Shown here one piece after another: positions 47,999 through 56,702 of a DNA stretch of 64,000 nt. This stretch comes from Rhizobium sp. C1. GTDB lineage: Bacteria > Pseudomonadota > Alphaproteobacteria > Rhizobiales > Rhizobiaceae. The position numbers and the translations under genes are program-made. Each line of letters begins with the position of its first letter. Within the stretch, counting starts at the first letter, position 1. The notes beneath the pieces are model-generated. The model ran no database searches. It saw only the letters and a program-made list of their open reading frames with translations, and was not told where the DNA came from. Location: the NCBI RefSeq assembly GCF_021026335.1, contig NZ_JAJNCY010000001.1, positions 248,001 to 312,000 of the forward strand, written 5' to 3'.

Positions 47999-49471
47999 TC
48001 AGTCGACGAATTGAACAATCGTGCCGGGCTTGACCATCTTCGCAAGCTCCTGGGCATCCCAGTTGGTCAGGCGTACGCAGCCGTGGCTCTGGGTTTTGCC
48101 GATCATCGATGGATCGGGCGTACCGTGAATGCCGTAGGTCGGCTTGTCGAGCGCGATCCAGACATTGCCGACCGGGCCATTCGGGCCCGGCGGAATGGTC
48201 AGGACCTTGTCATTGTTACCCTGCTTGAAGTTGATCTTCGGATTATAGGTGTAGTTCGGATTGAACGCGATGCGTGCCACGGCATGCGTGCCCGATGGCG
48301 AGGGCGTGTCGGCGGAACCGATCGAGGCCGGGAAGGCGGCGATGAGATTGCCCTTGGCATCGAAGGCCTGCACTTGCTTGATCGCCTTGTTGGCAATGAT
48401 GCGTGTCACCTGACCGGTGATCGGCGGGCCGGGATTGGCGACCTTGACGATGGTGCCCGGAATGTTGAAGTCGACGCCCGGGTTCAGTTCCTTCAGGTAG
48501 TTCTCGTCCATGTGGAAACGCTCGGCCAGCATTTCCGTGACCGATGTATAGCCCATTGAAGGCATGGCTGCCTTCTGCGCGTAGTCGGTCGGGATCGATG
48601 CCACATAGGGGCCTGCCGCGTCGGAGGAGGTGATCGTGTAGTCCATGAAGGGCAGGCCGCCGCCGGCGGCCAGACGATTCATGATTTCCTCGGAATTACG
48701 CGGATCAAGCTTGTCGCCCGTGGCCATCTCATAGGTATGCAGGGCCTTGTCGAGATTGGAGCCCTTCTTGCCGTCAATGGCGCCCGGCGACATACCCGAC
48801 CGGTCAAGATAAACCTGCAGTGCCGCAATCTCGGCGCGCGACTTGCCCGTCAGGTTGAGTTTCGGCGCCGGGCTTTCCAGCGCTTCCGGCAGATCGTTCG
48901 TCGGCGTGTCATTGGGGCCGATCGATGCCGTCTGGGTGTCGTCCGGAATATTGTTGAAGTTTCCGGCCGGCTGGCGCGGTGCAGGGCTGGGATTGCCGTT
49001 TGCCGTGTCTGCCGGGTTGTCGGGCAGGGGCTGGCGCATGACGTCGGCGTCGTCGCCGAAGCGCCCGCGCGGAATCGTGCCCGTGGCGTAATTGTCGTCG
49101 CCGGGGCCGCCATTGTAGCGTCGGTTTTCATCGTAATTCGGATCCCACGGAGCCGCATCCATGCCGAAGCCGCGGTCCCGGGAGGCGTAGTTGCCACCGT
49201 CCACACGTGATGCCGGCATCTCGGTTGCGATCACTGTTCCGTCGCGATCGACCAGCACACGACGTCCATAGGCGTCGCGCCGGAATGTCACCGAGCCGCG
49301 CTCGGGAATGTAATCGAGAATATCGCCGTCGGGCGTCACCAGAACGGTTTCACCCCTCCCATAGGCCTGTTGGGCATGCGCCGGGATGGCGCCGAAGCTC
49401 GCGAGCGAGAGTGCTGAAATTGCGAAGGCGAGGGGGATGAAGCGCACAGAAAACACCGTGAATCGTGACAT
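47999..49471 (-). CDS. Exported L,D-transpeptidase (YkuD domain)
   Basis: 490 residues: signal peptide (about 1-33, ending AHAQ), a long Pro/Asp-rich linker, a peptidoglycan-binding-like domain (about 215-265, ALQVYLDRSGMSPGAIDG), a LysM-like stretch (MLAERFHMDENYLKELNPG), and a C-terminal YkuD domain with YGIHGTPDP and SHGCVRL holding the catalytic His and Cys. It makes 3-3 cross-links or attaches proteins in peptidoglycan. Confidence 0.9.
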   Translation of the reverse strand: MSRFTVFSVRFIPLAFAISALSLASFGAIPAHAQQAYGRGETVLVTPDGDILDYIPERGSVTFRRDAYGRRVLVDRDGTVIATEMPASRVDGGNYASRDRGFGMDAAPWDPNYDENRRYNGGPGDDNYATGTIPRGRFGDDADVMRQPLPDNPADTANGNPSPAPRQPAGNFNNIPDDTQTASIGPNDTPTNDLPEALESPAPKLNLTGKSRAEIAALQVYLDRSGMSPGAIDGKKGSNLDKALHTYEMATGDKLDPRNSEEIMNRLAAGGGLPFMDYTITSSDAAGPYVASIPTDYAQKAAMPSMGYTSVTEMLAERFHMDENYLKELNPGVDFNIPGTIVKVANPGPPITGQVTRIIANKAIKQVQAFDAKGNLIAAFPASIGSADTPSPSGTHAVARIAFNPNYTYNPKINFKQGNNDKVLTIPPGPNGPVGNVWIALDKPTYGIHGTPDPSMIGKTQSHGCVRLTNWDAQELAKMVKPGTIVQFVD

Positions 49472-49603
49472 TATTGGGGCGGACTACCAGAAGATTTCGG
49501 CCTTTATATGGTATTTTCAACATGTTAAGGGAAGGTTTACCATGAATTTTAATCTGGCCCGTTTGCTTGGCCTGCTCTTTGGCTTATCAAGGATGTCTCA
49601 TCC

Positions 49604-50515
49604 TTGTCTCACGCCTATGTAAACGGAGAACCGCCTCAAACGGTTCCGGGGAACGCTCTGGAGAGTATCGCCATGTTGGAACTCTACGCCGCGCGGGGGC
49701 CGCGCCTCTTTCTGGACGAAAGCTCCGTCTTTGACATTGGCAGCCTGATCGTGGGCGGGGCCGATCTTTCGCCCGGACGCGCCATTCCCGACGATGGCGA
49801 CCCGCGCATCGATCATTCGCTGGAGGGCTTCCTCTTTACCTGCGGTCCCGACCATATCCGCCATCCCGACACCGTCGACGATGGCAAGGAGGGAGAGGGG
49901 CGGAAATATCCGCTGCACGGCTCCTTCTCCTCCAGCCCGGCGCAGGTGACCGAGTTCGTCAACGGCGCGCTGTCCTCGGTCGCGCGCGCCGTCGTGATGG
50001 TCAAGCTTGCCGATGGCGGTCTGGCCCGCCTCGAGCGGCACTGGCACATCGATGGCGTGACGGGCGCGGTATCCCTCAACGACCGGGTGACCAATGCCGG
50101 ATCGAAGCCGTTTGCGCCGATGCTGATGTATCACATGAATATCGGGGCGAAGAATTTCGACGCCAAGACACAGCTCTCCGGCGCCATGGTCGGCAAGGTG
50201 CCGCTTTCCTGGCAGTTCGGTGAGGGCGACAATTATGTCTTCTGCGTACCGGCGGGGGGCGAAGAAGGGCATGCATCGGTGCGGCTCGGGCCGATCGCCG
50301 GGGCGGGCGGTCTGACGCTGAGGGTCGATTTCGACACGGCGACGCTGCCCTATCTGCAGATGTGGCGCAATGAGAGCCGGCCGGCCTATGTGGTGGGTAT
50401 AGAGCCCGCTTCGCACGACTGGAAGCCACGCGCCGAACTTGCGGCCGCGGGCGCGCTGACGCCGATCCAGCCCGGCGAGTTCCGCGATTACGCCTTGCGT
50501 TTCGTCTTCGCGTAA
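49604..50515 (+). CDS. DUF4432 aldose epimerase-like protein
   Basis: 303 residues from a TTG with AAGGA upstream; an ATG at 49673 is the other choice. It shows the galactose mutarotase-like beta sandwich pattern with LEGFLFTCGPDHIRHP, YPLHGSFSSSPA, VTNAGSKPFAPMLMYHMNIG and VVGIEPASH, matching DUF4432. Likely a carbohydrate epimerase; substrate unknown. Confidence 0.8.
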   Translation: MSHAYVNGEPPQTVPGNALESIAMLELYAARGPRLFLDESSVFDIGSLIVGGADLSPGRAIPDDGDPRIDHSLEGFLFTCGPDHIRHPDTVDDGKEGEGRKYPLHGSFSSSPAQVTEFVNGALSSVARAVVMVKLADGGLARLERHWHIDGVTGAVSLNDRVTNAGSKPFAPMLMYHMNIGAKNFDAKTQLSGAMVGKVPLSWQFGEGDNYVFCVPAGGEEGHASVRLGPIAGAGGLTLRVDFDTATLPYLQMWRNESRPAYVVGIEPASHDWKPRAELAAAGALTPIQPGEFRDYALRFVFA

Positions 50516-50601
50516 CGGTTCGGCGTCAGGTGCGGTTGACGCCGGACGGAAGGAAGGCTAGGCCCTCTCGCATTCCTTTTTTGCATTCAGGAGAGATCCC
50601 C

Positions 50602-50943
50602 ATGACCATCAAGCGTATCGAGCCCGGCAAGCGCATGAGCGCCGCCGTCGTTCACGGCAACACTGTCTATCTGGCAGGTCAGGTTGGCGAGGGTTCAACC
50701 GTCACCGAACAGTCGAAGTCGGCGCTGGCGGAAGTCGATCGTCTGCTGGCTGCTGCCGGCTCCGACAAGTCGAAGATCCTGCAGACGATCATCTACCTCT
50801 CCGACATGTCGACCTTCGGCGAAATGAACGCCGTCTGGGAAGCCTGGATCGATCCGGCCAATCCGCCGGCTCGTGCGACCAGCGAAGCTGCTCTGGCAAC
50901 GCCGGACTACAAGGTCGAGTTCATCGTCACGGCTGCGATCTGA
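50602..50943 (+). CDS. RidA-family enamine/imine deaminase
   Basis: 113 residues after GGAG. The family segments IEPGKRMSAAVVHGNTVYLAG, SKSALAEVDRLLAAAGSDKS and PPARATSEAALATPDYKVEF (carrying the Arg and Glu of the active site) are present, split here. It removes reactive enamine/imine side products of PLP enzymes. Confidence 0.88.
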   Translation: MTIKRIEPGKRMSAAVVHGNTVYLAGQVGEGSTVTEQSKSALAEVDRLLAAAGSDKSKILQTIIYLSDMSTFGEMNAVWEAWIDPANPPARATSEAALATPDYKVEFIVTAAI

Positions 50944-51074
50944 GCGGGCCTGCGCTCCGGTTCGCCGGAGCGGTCATGATTTTGCCAGCCGCAGAAGATC
51001 TATTGCGGCTCGGCGTGTCACAATTCGATCGCCCTCAGGTGGCTTTACCAATCGGTAGGCAAGGAGAGTTCGCA

Positions 51075-51413
51075 ATGGATATCAGGCAGATCAACGACGA
51101 ATATTCGGTCACGGGTCAGATTTCTGTCGAGGACCTCGATGACATCAAGGCGCAGGGCTTCCAGTCCATCGTGTGCCATCGCCCCGATCACGAGCAGCCG
51201 GACCAGCCGGAATTCGCCGATATCGCGGCGCGCGCTGACGAGCTGGGCCTGATGATCGCCCATATTCCGGTCGGCCCTGCCGGGGTCACCGCCGATGCAG
51301 TACGCATGATGGTTGATGCGCTCGATGAGTTTCCGCGTCCCATGCTCGGCTATTGCAGGTCCGGCGCGCGTTCCACCGCTGTCTATCAACAGACGCAGCA
51401 TCTGCGCGGCTGA
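51075..51413 (+). CDS. TIGR01244/DUF442 phosphatase-like sulfur transferase domain protein
   Basis: 112 residues after AAGGAG. FQSIVCHRPDHEQPDQPEF and the loop GYCRSGARST identify the beta-lactamase-hydrolase-like phosphatase (BLH) family; Cys and Arg of the loop form the active site. In BigR operons such domains act in sulfide detoxification. It stands alone here. Confidence 0.85.
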   Translation: MDIRQINDEYSVTGQISVEDLDDIKAQGFQSIVCHRPDHEQPDQPEFADIAARADELGLMIAHIPVGPAGVTADAVRMMVDALDEFPRPMLGYCRSGARSTAVYQQTQHLRG

Positions 51414-51554
51414 CGCTTTTCTTTCGAAATCCGCATCTTCGGCTTGGTTGATGAAGTTTTAATCAAGCCGTTGCATGATGTCCCGTGGGGTTCGCCGTGC
51501 CTCGCCGGTCGGCTGTGCCCTTCGTTGCCGGTTTCTCCGGCTTAGGGGCTTCGG

Positions 51555-52109
51555 GTGATTTCGGCTATTACTTCCGTGTTGAATTCCGTTTCTGTACAGC
51601 GCGCGCAGGGCGTCGATACGTCCGCCGTCTCGCCGCGCGAACGCGAAGAGAAACAGAAAAAGGCCGTCATTCCCTCGGTCGAGGTCACCGCTGCGCAGAT
51701 GCTGGGTGTTTCGGCGCGCGTGGGCGATTTCCTGGTCAACAAGGCGTCTCAATCCAGTGACGGCGGTTCAGGCATTTCCGGGCCAACCGGTGCAGATGGT
51801 ATGCTGCCCGCCGGTATGCCTGTCGGCGGCCCGCCTCCCGGTCCGCCTGCCGGCAGTATGCAGGGCGAAGGTCATAATGGCGGAGGCGCTTCCGGAAGTG
51901 CGGCCTCGATCCTTTCGTTGCTTTCTGGCGAAGACAGTTCGTCCGAGGCTGAAAATGACGGCGACGCGGACGATTCCGGCTTCTCCCCATCATCCAGACC
52001 AAATCAGGGTGCAAATACACAATTCGCCCGCCAGCAAAGCGGCGACGGGGTCTTCGGCGTCCAATTCGACGAAATCGGCGCCTATCAGTTTGCCGCCTCC
52101 GGCTTTTGA
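51555..52109 (+). CDS. Gly/Ser/Pro-rich hypothetical protein
   Basis: 184 residues from a GTG start. A charged N-terminus (SPREREEKQKKAVIPS), then a low-complexity Gly/Pro/Ser middle (about 65-160) and a C-terminal VFGVQFDEIGAYQFAASGF. No signal peptide or membrane helix. Not recognised. Confidence 0.55.
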   Translation: MISAITSVLNSVSVQRAQGVDTSAVSPREREEKQKKAVIPSVEVTAAQMLGVSARVGDFLVNKASQSSDGGSGISGPTGADGMLPAGMPVGGPPPGPPAGSMQGEGHNGGGASGSAASILSLLSGEDSSSEAENDGDADDSGFSPSSRPNQGANTQFARQQSGDGVFGVQFDEIGAYQFAASGF

Positions 52110-52251
52110 ACGCCGCCACGCAGTTTTAATTCAGTAATAACTTAAGCAATAGTTCGGACGCCGACTTTCCCGCATATTCGTGGAAATATATTCTTGATTT
52201 CGGTCAGAAAATACACCACATCTCGTTAAGTGTTCCGCGAGTGCCTCACTT

Positions 52252-53241
52252 ATGTCGACGTCCATTGAAAACGAACGGTTCGTGAAGGCGGCGCTGGCTG
52301 CGTCCGAGGACTGCATCAAGATTGTCGGTCTTGACGGTGCGTTGCTGTTCATGAGCGAGGGCGGCCAGCGGGTGATGGATGTCGATGATTTCCAGGCCAT
52401 CAAGGGTTGCTCCTGGCCTTCCTTCTGGCCCGAAGAGTCTCAGCATGACATAGCAGTCGGTCTCGAAGAGGCGCGGGCGGGTCGCAGCCATCGCTTCACT
52501 GGCTATGCCAATACTGCCAAGGGCCGGACGCGCTACTGGGATGTGAAGATCTCGCCGATCTTCGCAGAGGATGGCACGGTCGAGAATATTCTCTCGGTGT
52601 CGCGTGACATCACGAAGACCAAGGAATTCGAGGAGCAGCAGCTTCTGTTGCGGCAGGAGCTTTCGCATCGCATCAAGAATATCCTGACGCTCGTGCAGGC
52701 GGCGGCGAACCAGACGCTGAAACCGGGCGATGATATCATGACGGCCAAGTCGGCTTTGATTGCCCGGCTTCAGAGCCTCGGCCGTGCGCATGAAATCCTT
52801 CTGAAGACCGATCATCATCTGGCGACCTTGCAGGCCATCGTCGAGGCCGCCTTCGACGGTCACGCTGGCAGCCGTTTCTCGATCGAGGGGCCGCAGGTTG
52901 CGCTTTCGCCGAAATGCGGTCTCGCTCTCGCGCTCACCTTCCATGAACTCGTCACCAATGCGGTCAAATACGGCGCGCTGTCGAACGAAAGTGGTCATGT
53001 GGCCGTTGCATGGACGACCCGGTGTGACGGCGGGCGGGAATTGCTGGAATTGAGCTGGATTGAAAAGGACGGTCCTATCGTGGCCGTGCCCAAACATTCG
53101 GGCTTCGGCACCAAGATGATCAACCGCGCGCTTTCAGGCTATATCGATGGCGATGCTGATTTGCAGTTTGAAGAGGGTGGCCTGCGTTTCCGCATGATCG
53201 CGTCGCTCGTAGCACTCAGCCGGCTGCCGGCGAAAGCCTGA
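52252..53241 (+). CDS. HWE-family sensor histidine kinase with PAS domain
   Basis: 329 residues. PAS domain about 12-120 (CIKIVGLDGALLFMSEGG, ILSVSRDITK), H box ELSHRIKNILTLVQAAANQT, N box HELVTNAVKYGALS, the WxE element LSWIEKDG that defines HWE kinases, and GFGTKMINRALSG. No membrane helix: cytoplasmic sensing. No response regulator is adjacent. Confidence 0.9.
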   Translation: MSTSIENERFVKAALAASEDCIKIVGLDGALLFMSEGGQRVMDVDDFQAIKGCSWPSFWPEESQHDIAVGLEEARAGRSHRFTGYANTAKGRTRYWDVKISPIFAEDGTVENILSVSRDITKTKEFEEQQLLLRQELSHRIKNILTLVQAAANQTLKPGDDIMTAKSALIARLQSLGRAHEILLKTDHHLATLQAIVEAAFDGHAGSRFSIEGPQVALSPKCGLALALTFHELVTNAVKYGALSNESGHVAVAWTTRCDGGRELLELSWIEKDGPIVAVPKHSGFGTKMINRALSGYIDGDADLQFEEGGLRFRMIASLVALSRLPAKA

Positions 53242-53348
53242 GCTCTCGTTTTCCTGCCTTGCTCTTTTCGACGTCCTGAACAAATCTGACGCAAAAGGCC
53301 GCTATCGTTTCCTTTGGCGAAGAGATTCGGTTCAAGAGGAAGAGGGGC

Positions 53349-53705
53349 ATGAGCGCGACATTTGCGGAATTGAGCGAGCGGATCGGCGCGGTGGGCGAGC
53401 TGTATGCCCGCGCGCATAACATCACGCGCACACCGGAATGGTATCTCCTGAAGCTGACGGAAGAGCTCGGCGAGTTGACCGCCGAGCATCTGATGCTCAA
53501 TGGTCAGGCGCGGCCGAACAAGGATGGCTCCGGCGGTACGCGCGAGGCGCTGGAGAACGAAGCGGCCGATCTGTTCGGCCAGTTCGTGCTCTATCTGCGC
53601 GCCAATGAAATCGACATCGAGGCAGCGATCGAGCGCAAGTGGCTGCGTCATCTCGATGCCTACCGGGAGAGTGAGGGCGGCGATCCGTCTGTCCCTGCTT
53701 CCTGA
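53349..53705 (+). CDS. MazG-like nucleotide pyrophosphohydrolase
   Basis: 118 residues after an AGAGGGG site. LKLTEELGELTAE (EExxE) and ENEAADLFGQFV (ExxD) form the MazG/all-alpha NTP pyrophosphatase metal site. Likely hydrolyses non-canonical NTPs; specificity unknown. Confidence 0.8.
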   Translation: MSATFAELSERIGAVGELYARAHNITRTPEWYLLKLTEELGELTAEHLMLNGQARPNKDGSGGTREALENEAADLFGQFVLYLRANEIDIEAAIERKWLRHLDAYRESEGGDPSVPAS

Positions 53706-53707
53706 AA

Positions 53708-55354
53708 TCACTGTCCCCTGATTTCGCTCAGCGTCCGGGTCGGCGTGATCGCTTCCGGATTCTGGATGATCTCGATGATCGATGGCTTGCCGCTGGCGCG
53801 AGCGCGTTCGAAGGCGGCGGCGAAGTCTTGCGTCTTCGTCACCTTCTCGCCATGGCCGCCATAGGCGCGGGCCAGCTCCGCGAAATCAGGATTCGTCAGG
53901 CCCGTGCCGCTGACACGGCCGGGATATTCGCGCTCCTGATGCATGCGGATCGTGCCGTACATGGAGTTGTTCACCAGCACGGTGATGATTGGCAGATTGT
54001 AGCGCACGGCGGTGGCGAATTCCTGTCCGTGCATCATGAAGCAGCCGTCGCCGGCAAAGCAGATGACTTCGCGGCTCGGATGCAGCGCCTTCGCGGCCAC
54101 CGCAGCGGGCAGGCCGTAGCCCATCGTGCCGGAGGCGGGGGCGGATTGCGTACCGAACTTGCGGAAGCGGTGGAAGCGGTGAACCCAGGTGGCGTAGTTG
54201 CCGGCGCCATTGGTGAAGATCGTGTCGGCGGCGGTGTTTTCTTCGAGATAGGACATGATCGCGCCCATATGGACGCCCTCTGGGCCGGAGGTCGGCGGGG
54301 TCGACCAAGTGAGATAGGCGGCATGCATCTCCTCGGTGCGCGAGGACCATGCGGGGGCGGCCACGGGTTCGATATCGCGGATAGCTGCGACGAAGTCCGC
54401 CGGCGCGGCGCAGATGGCCAGGTCCGGACGATAGACGCGGCCGAGTTCCGCCGGGTCTGGATGGATATGGATCAGCGACTGCGCCGGATAGGGGATATCC
54501 ATCACCGTATAGCCGGAGGAGGGGGATTCCGAGAAGCGGCCGCCGAGCAGGACGATCAGATCGGCTTCTTTTACGGCCTTGGAGAGTGCCGGGTTGATGC
54601 CGAGGCCGATATCGCCGGCATAGCAAGGATGCATGTGGTCGAACAGCATCTGGCGGCGGAAGGAGCAGCCGACCGGGACGGCCCAATGTTCGGCGAAACC
54701 GGCAAAGGCTTCGACGGAGGCCTCATCCCAGCGCGTGCCGCCGAGGATGAAGAAGGGACGTTCCGCCTTGGCGAGCCGGTTGCTGAAGTCTTCGATCTGG
54801 GCAGCGCCGGGGAAGGCCGGGACCGGCGTTGCGGGGCGGGCGGCAACCGCCTCGACCGTGTCCGTCAGCATGTCTTCCGGCAATGCCAGAACGACCGGGC
54901 CGGGGCGGCCGGAGGTGGCGACGGCGAAGGCGCGGGTGACGAATTCCGGGATGCGGCGGGCGTCGTCGATCTCGGCGACCCATTTGGCGACTTCCGTGAA
55001 GGCGCGGCGATATTCGATTTCCTGGAAGGCCTCGCGCTCGCGGGCGTCACGCTGGACCTGTCCGATGAAGAGGATCATGGGAATAGAGTCCTGCCGCGCG
55101 ACATGGAGGCCAGCCGAGGCATTGGTCGCGCCCGGTCCACGCGTGACAAAGCAGATGCCTGGCTTGCCGGTCAGGCGGCCCCAGGTGTCGGCCATCATCG
55201 CGGCGCCGCCTTCCTGGCGGCAGATGATCTGCTCGATCTTGCTATCGGCCAGTGCATCGAGCACGGCGAGGAAGCTTTCGCCCGGCACGAGGCTCACGCG
55301 CTCGACGCCATTCGCCTCCAGCGCTTCGACAATCAACTGGCCGCCCGTCTTCAT
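53708..55354 (-). CDS. Thiamine diphosphate-dependent enzyme (acetolactate synthase-like)
   Basis: 548 residues from ATG (MKTGGQLIVEALEANG). Three-domain ThDP layout: N-terminal PYR domain with VPGESFLAVLDAL (the catalytic Glu region) and RQEGGAAMMADTWGRLTG, a central domain, and a C-terminal PP domain with GDGCFMMHGQEFATAV and VNNSMYGT, the ThDP-binding GDG-N motif. No regulatory subunit gene is near, so an oxalyl-CoA, sulfo- or other 2-oxoacid decarboxylase role is as likely as acetolactate synthesis. Confidence 0.87.
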   Translation of the reverse strand: MKTGGQLIVEALEANGVERVSLVPGESFLAVLDALADSKIEQIICRQEGGAAMMADTWGRLTGKPGICFVTRGPGATNASAGLHVARQDSIPMILFIGQVQRDAREREAFQEIEYRRAFTEVAKWVAEIDDARRIPEFVTRAFAVATSGRPGPVVLALPEDMLTDTVEAVAARPATPVPAFPGAAQIEDFSNRLAKAERPFFILGGTRWDEASVEAFAGFAEHWAVPVGCSFRRQMLFDHMHPCYAGDIGLGINPALSKAVKEADLIVLLGGRFSESPSSGYTVMDIPYPAQSLIHIHPDPAELGRVYRPDLAICAAPADFVAAIRDIEPVAAPAWSSRTEEMHAAYLTWSTPPTSGPEGVHMGAIMSYLEENTAADTIFTNGAGNYATWVHRFHRFRKFGTQSAPASGTMGYGLPAAVAAKALHPSREVICFAGDGCFMMHGQEFATAVRYNLPIITVLVNNSMYGTIRMHQEREYPGRVSGTGLTNPDFAELARAYGGHGEKVTKTQDFAAAFERARASGKPSIIEIIQNPEAITPTRTLSEIRGQ

Positions 55355-55449
55355 TCCCGGTCTCCGCTTCAATTCGTTTCGAGAGATCAATAGCAATCCT
55401 CGCGCTTTGCGTGAAGCGTCGAGCGGCGGATATCAGGAAATTTGATGGC

Positions 55450-56382
55450 TCATCGCGTTGGGCAGATGCTGTCGGCCCAAGTGACAAAGTCAGCGGTTGC
55501 CTTGTCAGCGACGATATCGTTCAGGGTTTCATGCCGCGCTTCCGGATAGACCAGCTTTGAAATTTGGACAAAGCCAAGGTTGTTCATGTGGGTCTCCATC
55601 CAGTGCATCCCCTTCGCCCCACGCGTTGCCGGGTCCTTGCCTCCTCCGACGAGCATGATCGGCTTGTCCTTCGGGATGCGGGAGAGGTTTGCCTTGTTCG
55701 CACCGCGGACGACGCCCTCGGCCACATCAAACCAGAGCGAGACCGTGCAGGGGAAGCCGCAGAGCGGGTCGGCGATATAGGCGTCCACCTCCGCCGGGAT
55801 GTTCGAGAGCCAGTCGAGGAGGGTGCGGTGGTCGGGGATTGCCTTGCCCCAGGCGTCGAATGTCATGCGCGGCAGGATGCTGCTCGGTACGTCCGAACCC
55901 TTGAGCCATTTCTCAACGCCGAGCAGAAGGCGCATCAGCGGAACGGAAGACGCTGTGCCGAAGTCGAAATTCCAGACGGCGAAACCGGCGAAGCTGTCAG
56001 GATGCTTGAGCGCCGTGTTCAGGCAGATCATCGCGCCCATGGAATGGCCAAAGAGCAGGATGGGCAGGCCGGGATGGTTGGCAGCGGCCATGTCGCGGAT
56101 TGCCATCGTGTCGGTAATCACCGTGTCCAGCCCGTCGCGGCGCGCGAACTGGCCTTGCACGGCATCGGGGGCGGTCGTCTCGCCATGGCCGCGATGGTCC
56201 CAGGCGTAGGCGTGATAGCCCTGTGCGGCGAGATGGGCGGCGAAGCGGGCATAGCGTTTCGAGTGCTCCGACATGCCATGGGCGATCAGGACGATGCCAC
56301 GGGGTGAGGTTACAGCCTCGGTGAAATGGTAGGCCAGCGTCGCGCCGGTCGGGCTTTTGAGGAATTGTGTCGTCTCGAACAT
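55450..56382 (-). CDS. Alpha/beta hydrolase, lysophospholipase/monoacylglycerol lipase-like
   Basis: 310 residues. LIAHGMSEHSKRYARFA (oxyanion HG), AYAWDHRGHGETT, nucleophile elbow LFGHSMGAM (Ser), late Asp in the PIMLVGGGKDPAT region and YPEARHETLND with the catalytic His. Serine_hydrolase_4 family. Likely hydrolyses lipid esters. Confidence 0.88.
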   Translation of the reverse strand: MFETTQFLKSPTGATLAYHFTEAVTSPRGIVLIAHGMSEHSKRYARFAAHLAAQGYHAYAWDHRGHGETTAPDAVQGQFARRDGLDTVITDTMAIRDMAAANHPGLPILLFGHSMGAMICLNTALKHPDSFAGFAVWNFDFGTASSVPLMRLLLGVEKWLKGSDVPSSILPRMTFDAWGKAIPDHRTLLDWLSNIPAEVDAYIADPLCGFPCTVSLWFDVAEGVVRGANKANLSRIPKDKPIMLVGGGKDPATRGAKGMHWMETHMNNLGFVQISKLVYPEARHETLNDIVADKATADFVTWADSICPTR

Positions 56383-56702
56383 GGCGGGCGTCCTCCCTGA
56401 CGCAGCAATGCGCGGATCGGGGCCGTCCGCAGCCTCCTCATTGTCGTCATCCCGGACTTGATCCGGGATCCAGCCAGCCCGCGTCTACGGGCTGAGAGGA
56501 CTCTTCAACTAAGCGAGTCTTTTCGCGCGATGGACATCGCGCGGCTGGATGCCGGATCAAGTCCGGCATGACGGAGAGGTTAAGCGCTAACAAATACGGT
56601 GGGTCTTGGAAACCCCGCCCGCGCGCATTGCCCCTGAGCGCGAATTCGCCTACATAGGCGCCAATTCGAAATTTCCGGCATTTTTTGCAAGCGAGCACGA
56701 CC
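56383..56702. other. Intergenic region with mosaic repeat before ettA
   Basis: The 320 bases hold the inverted-repeat element listed next and, after it, about 130 bases with GCGCGAATT-containing sequence that must carry the ettA promoter. No coding frame of merit. Confidence 0.5.
56445..56573. repeat. RIME-like palindromic intergenic mosaic element
   Basis: Two 31-base arms (56445-56475 and 56543-56573) are inverted copies with two differences. Each arm also holds its own hairpin (CCGGACTTGATCCGG type), and the two differences are a matched pair that keeps that inner hairpin. The arms read CGTCATxCCGGACTTGATCC and reverse. Such elements are spread in rhizobial genomes. Between the arms are further small palindromes. 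Confidence 0.75.

Noticed and set aside
52130-52251. Possible operator in the AT-rich leader before the HWE kinase
   Set aside because: TTAAGC and TCAGTAATAAC words are present but form no convincing palindrome or promoter.
53828-55393. 521-codon plus-strand frame opposite the ThDP enzyme
   Set aside because: Antisense shadow of a well-supported enzyme gene; no family features.
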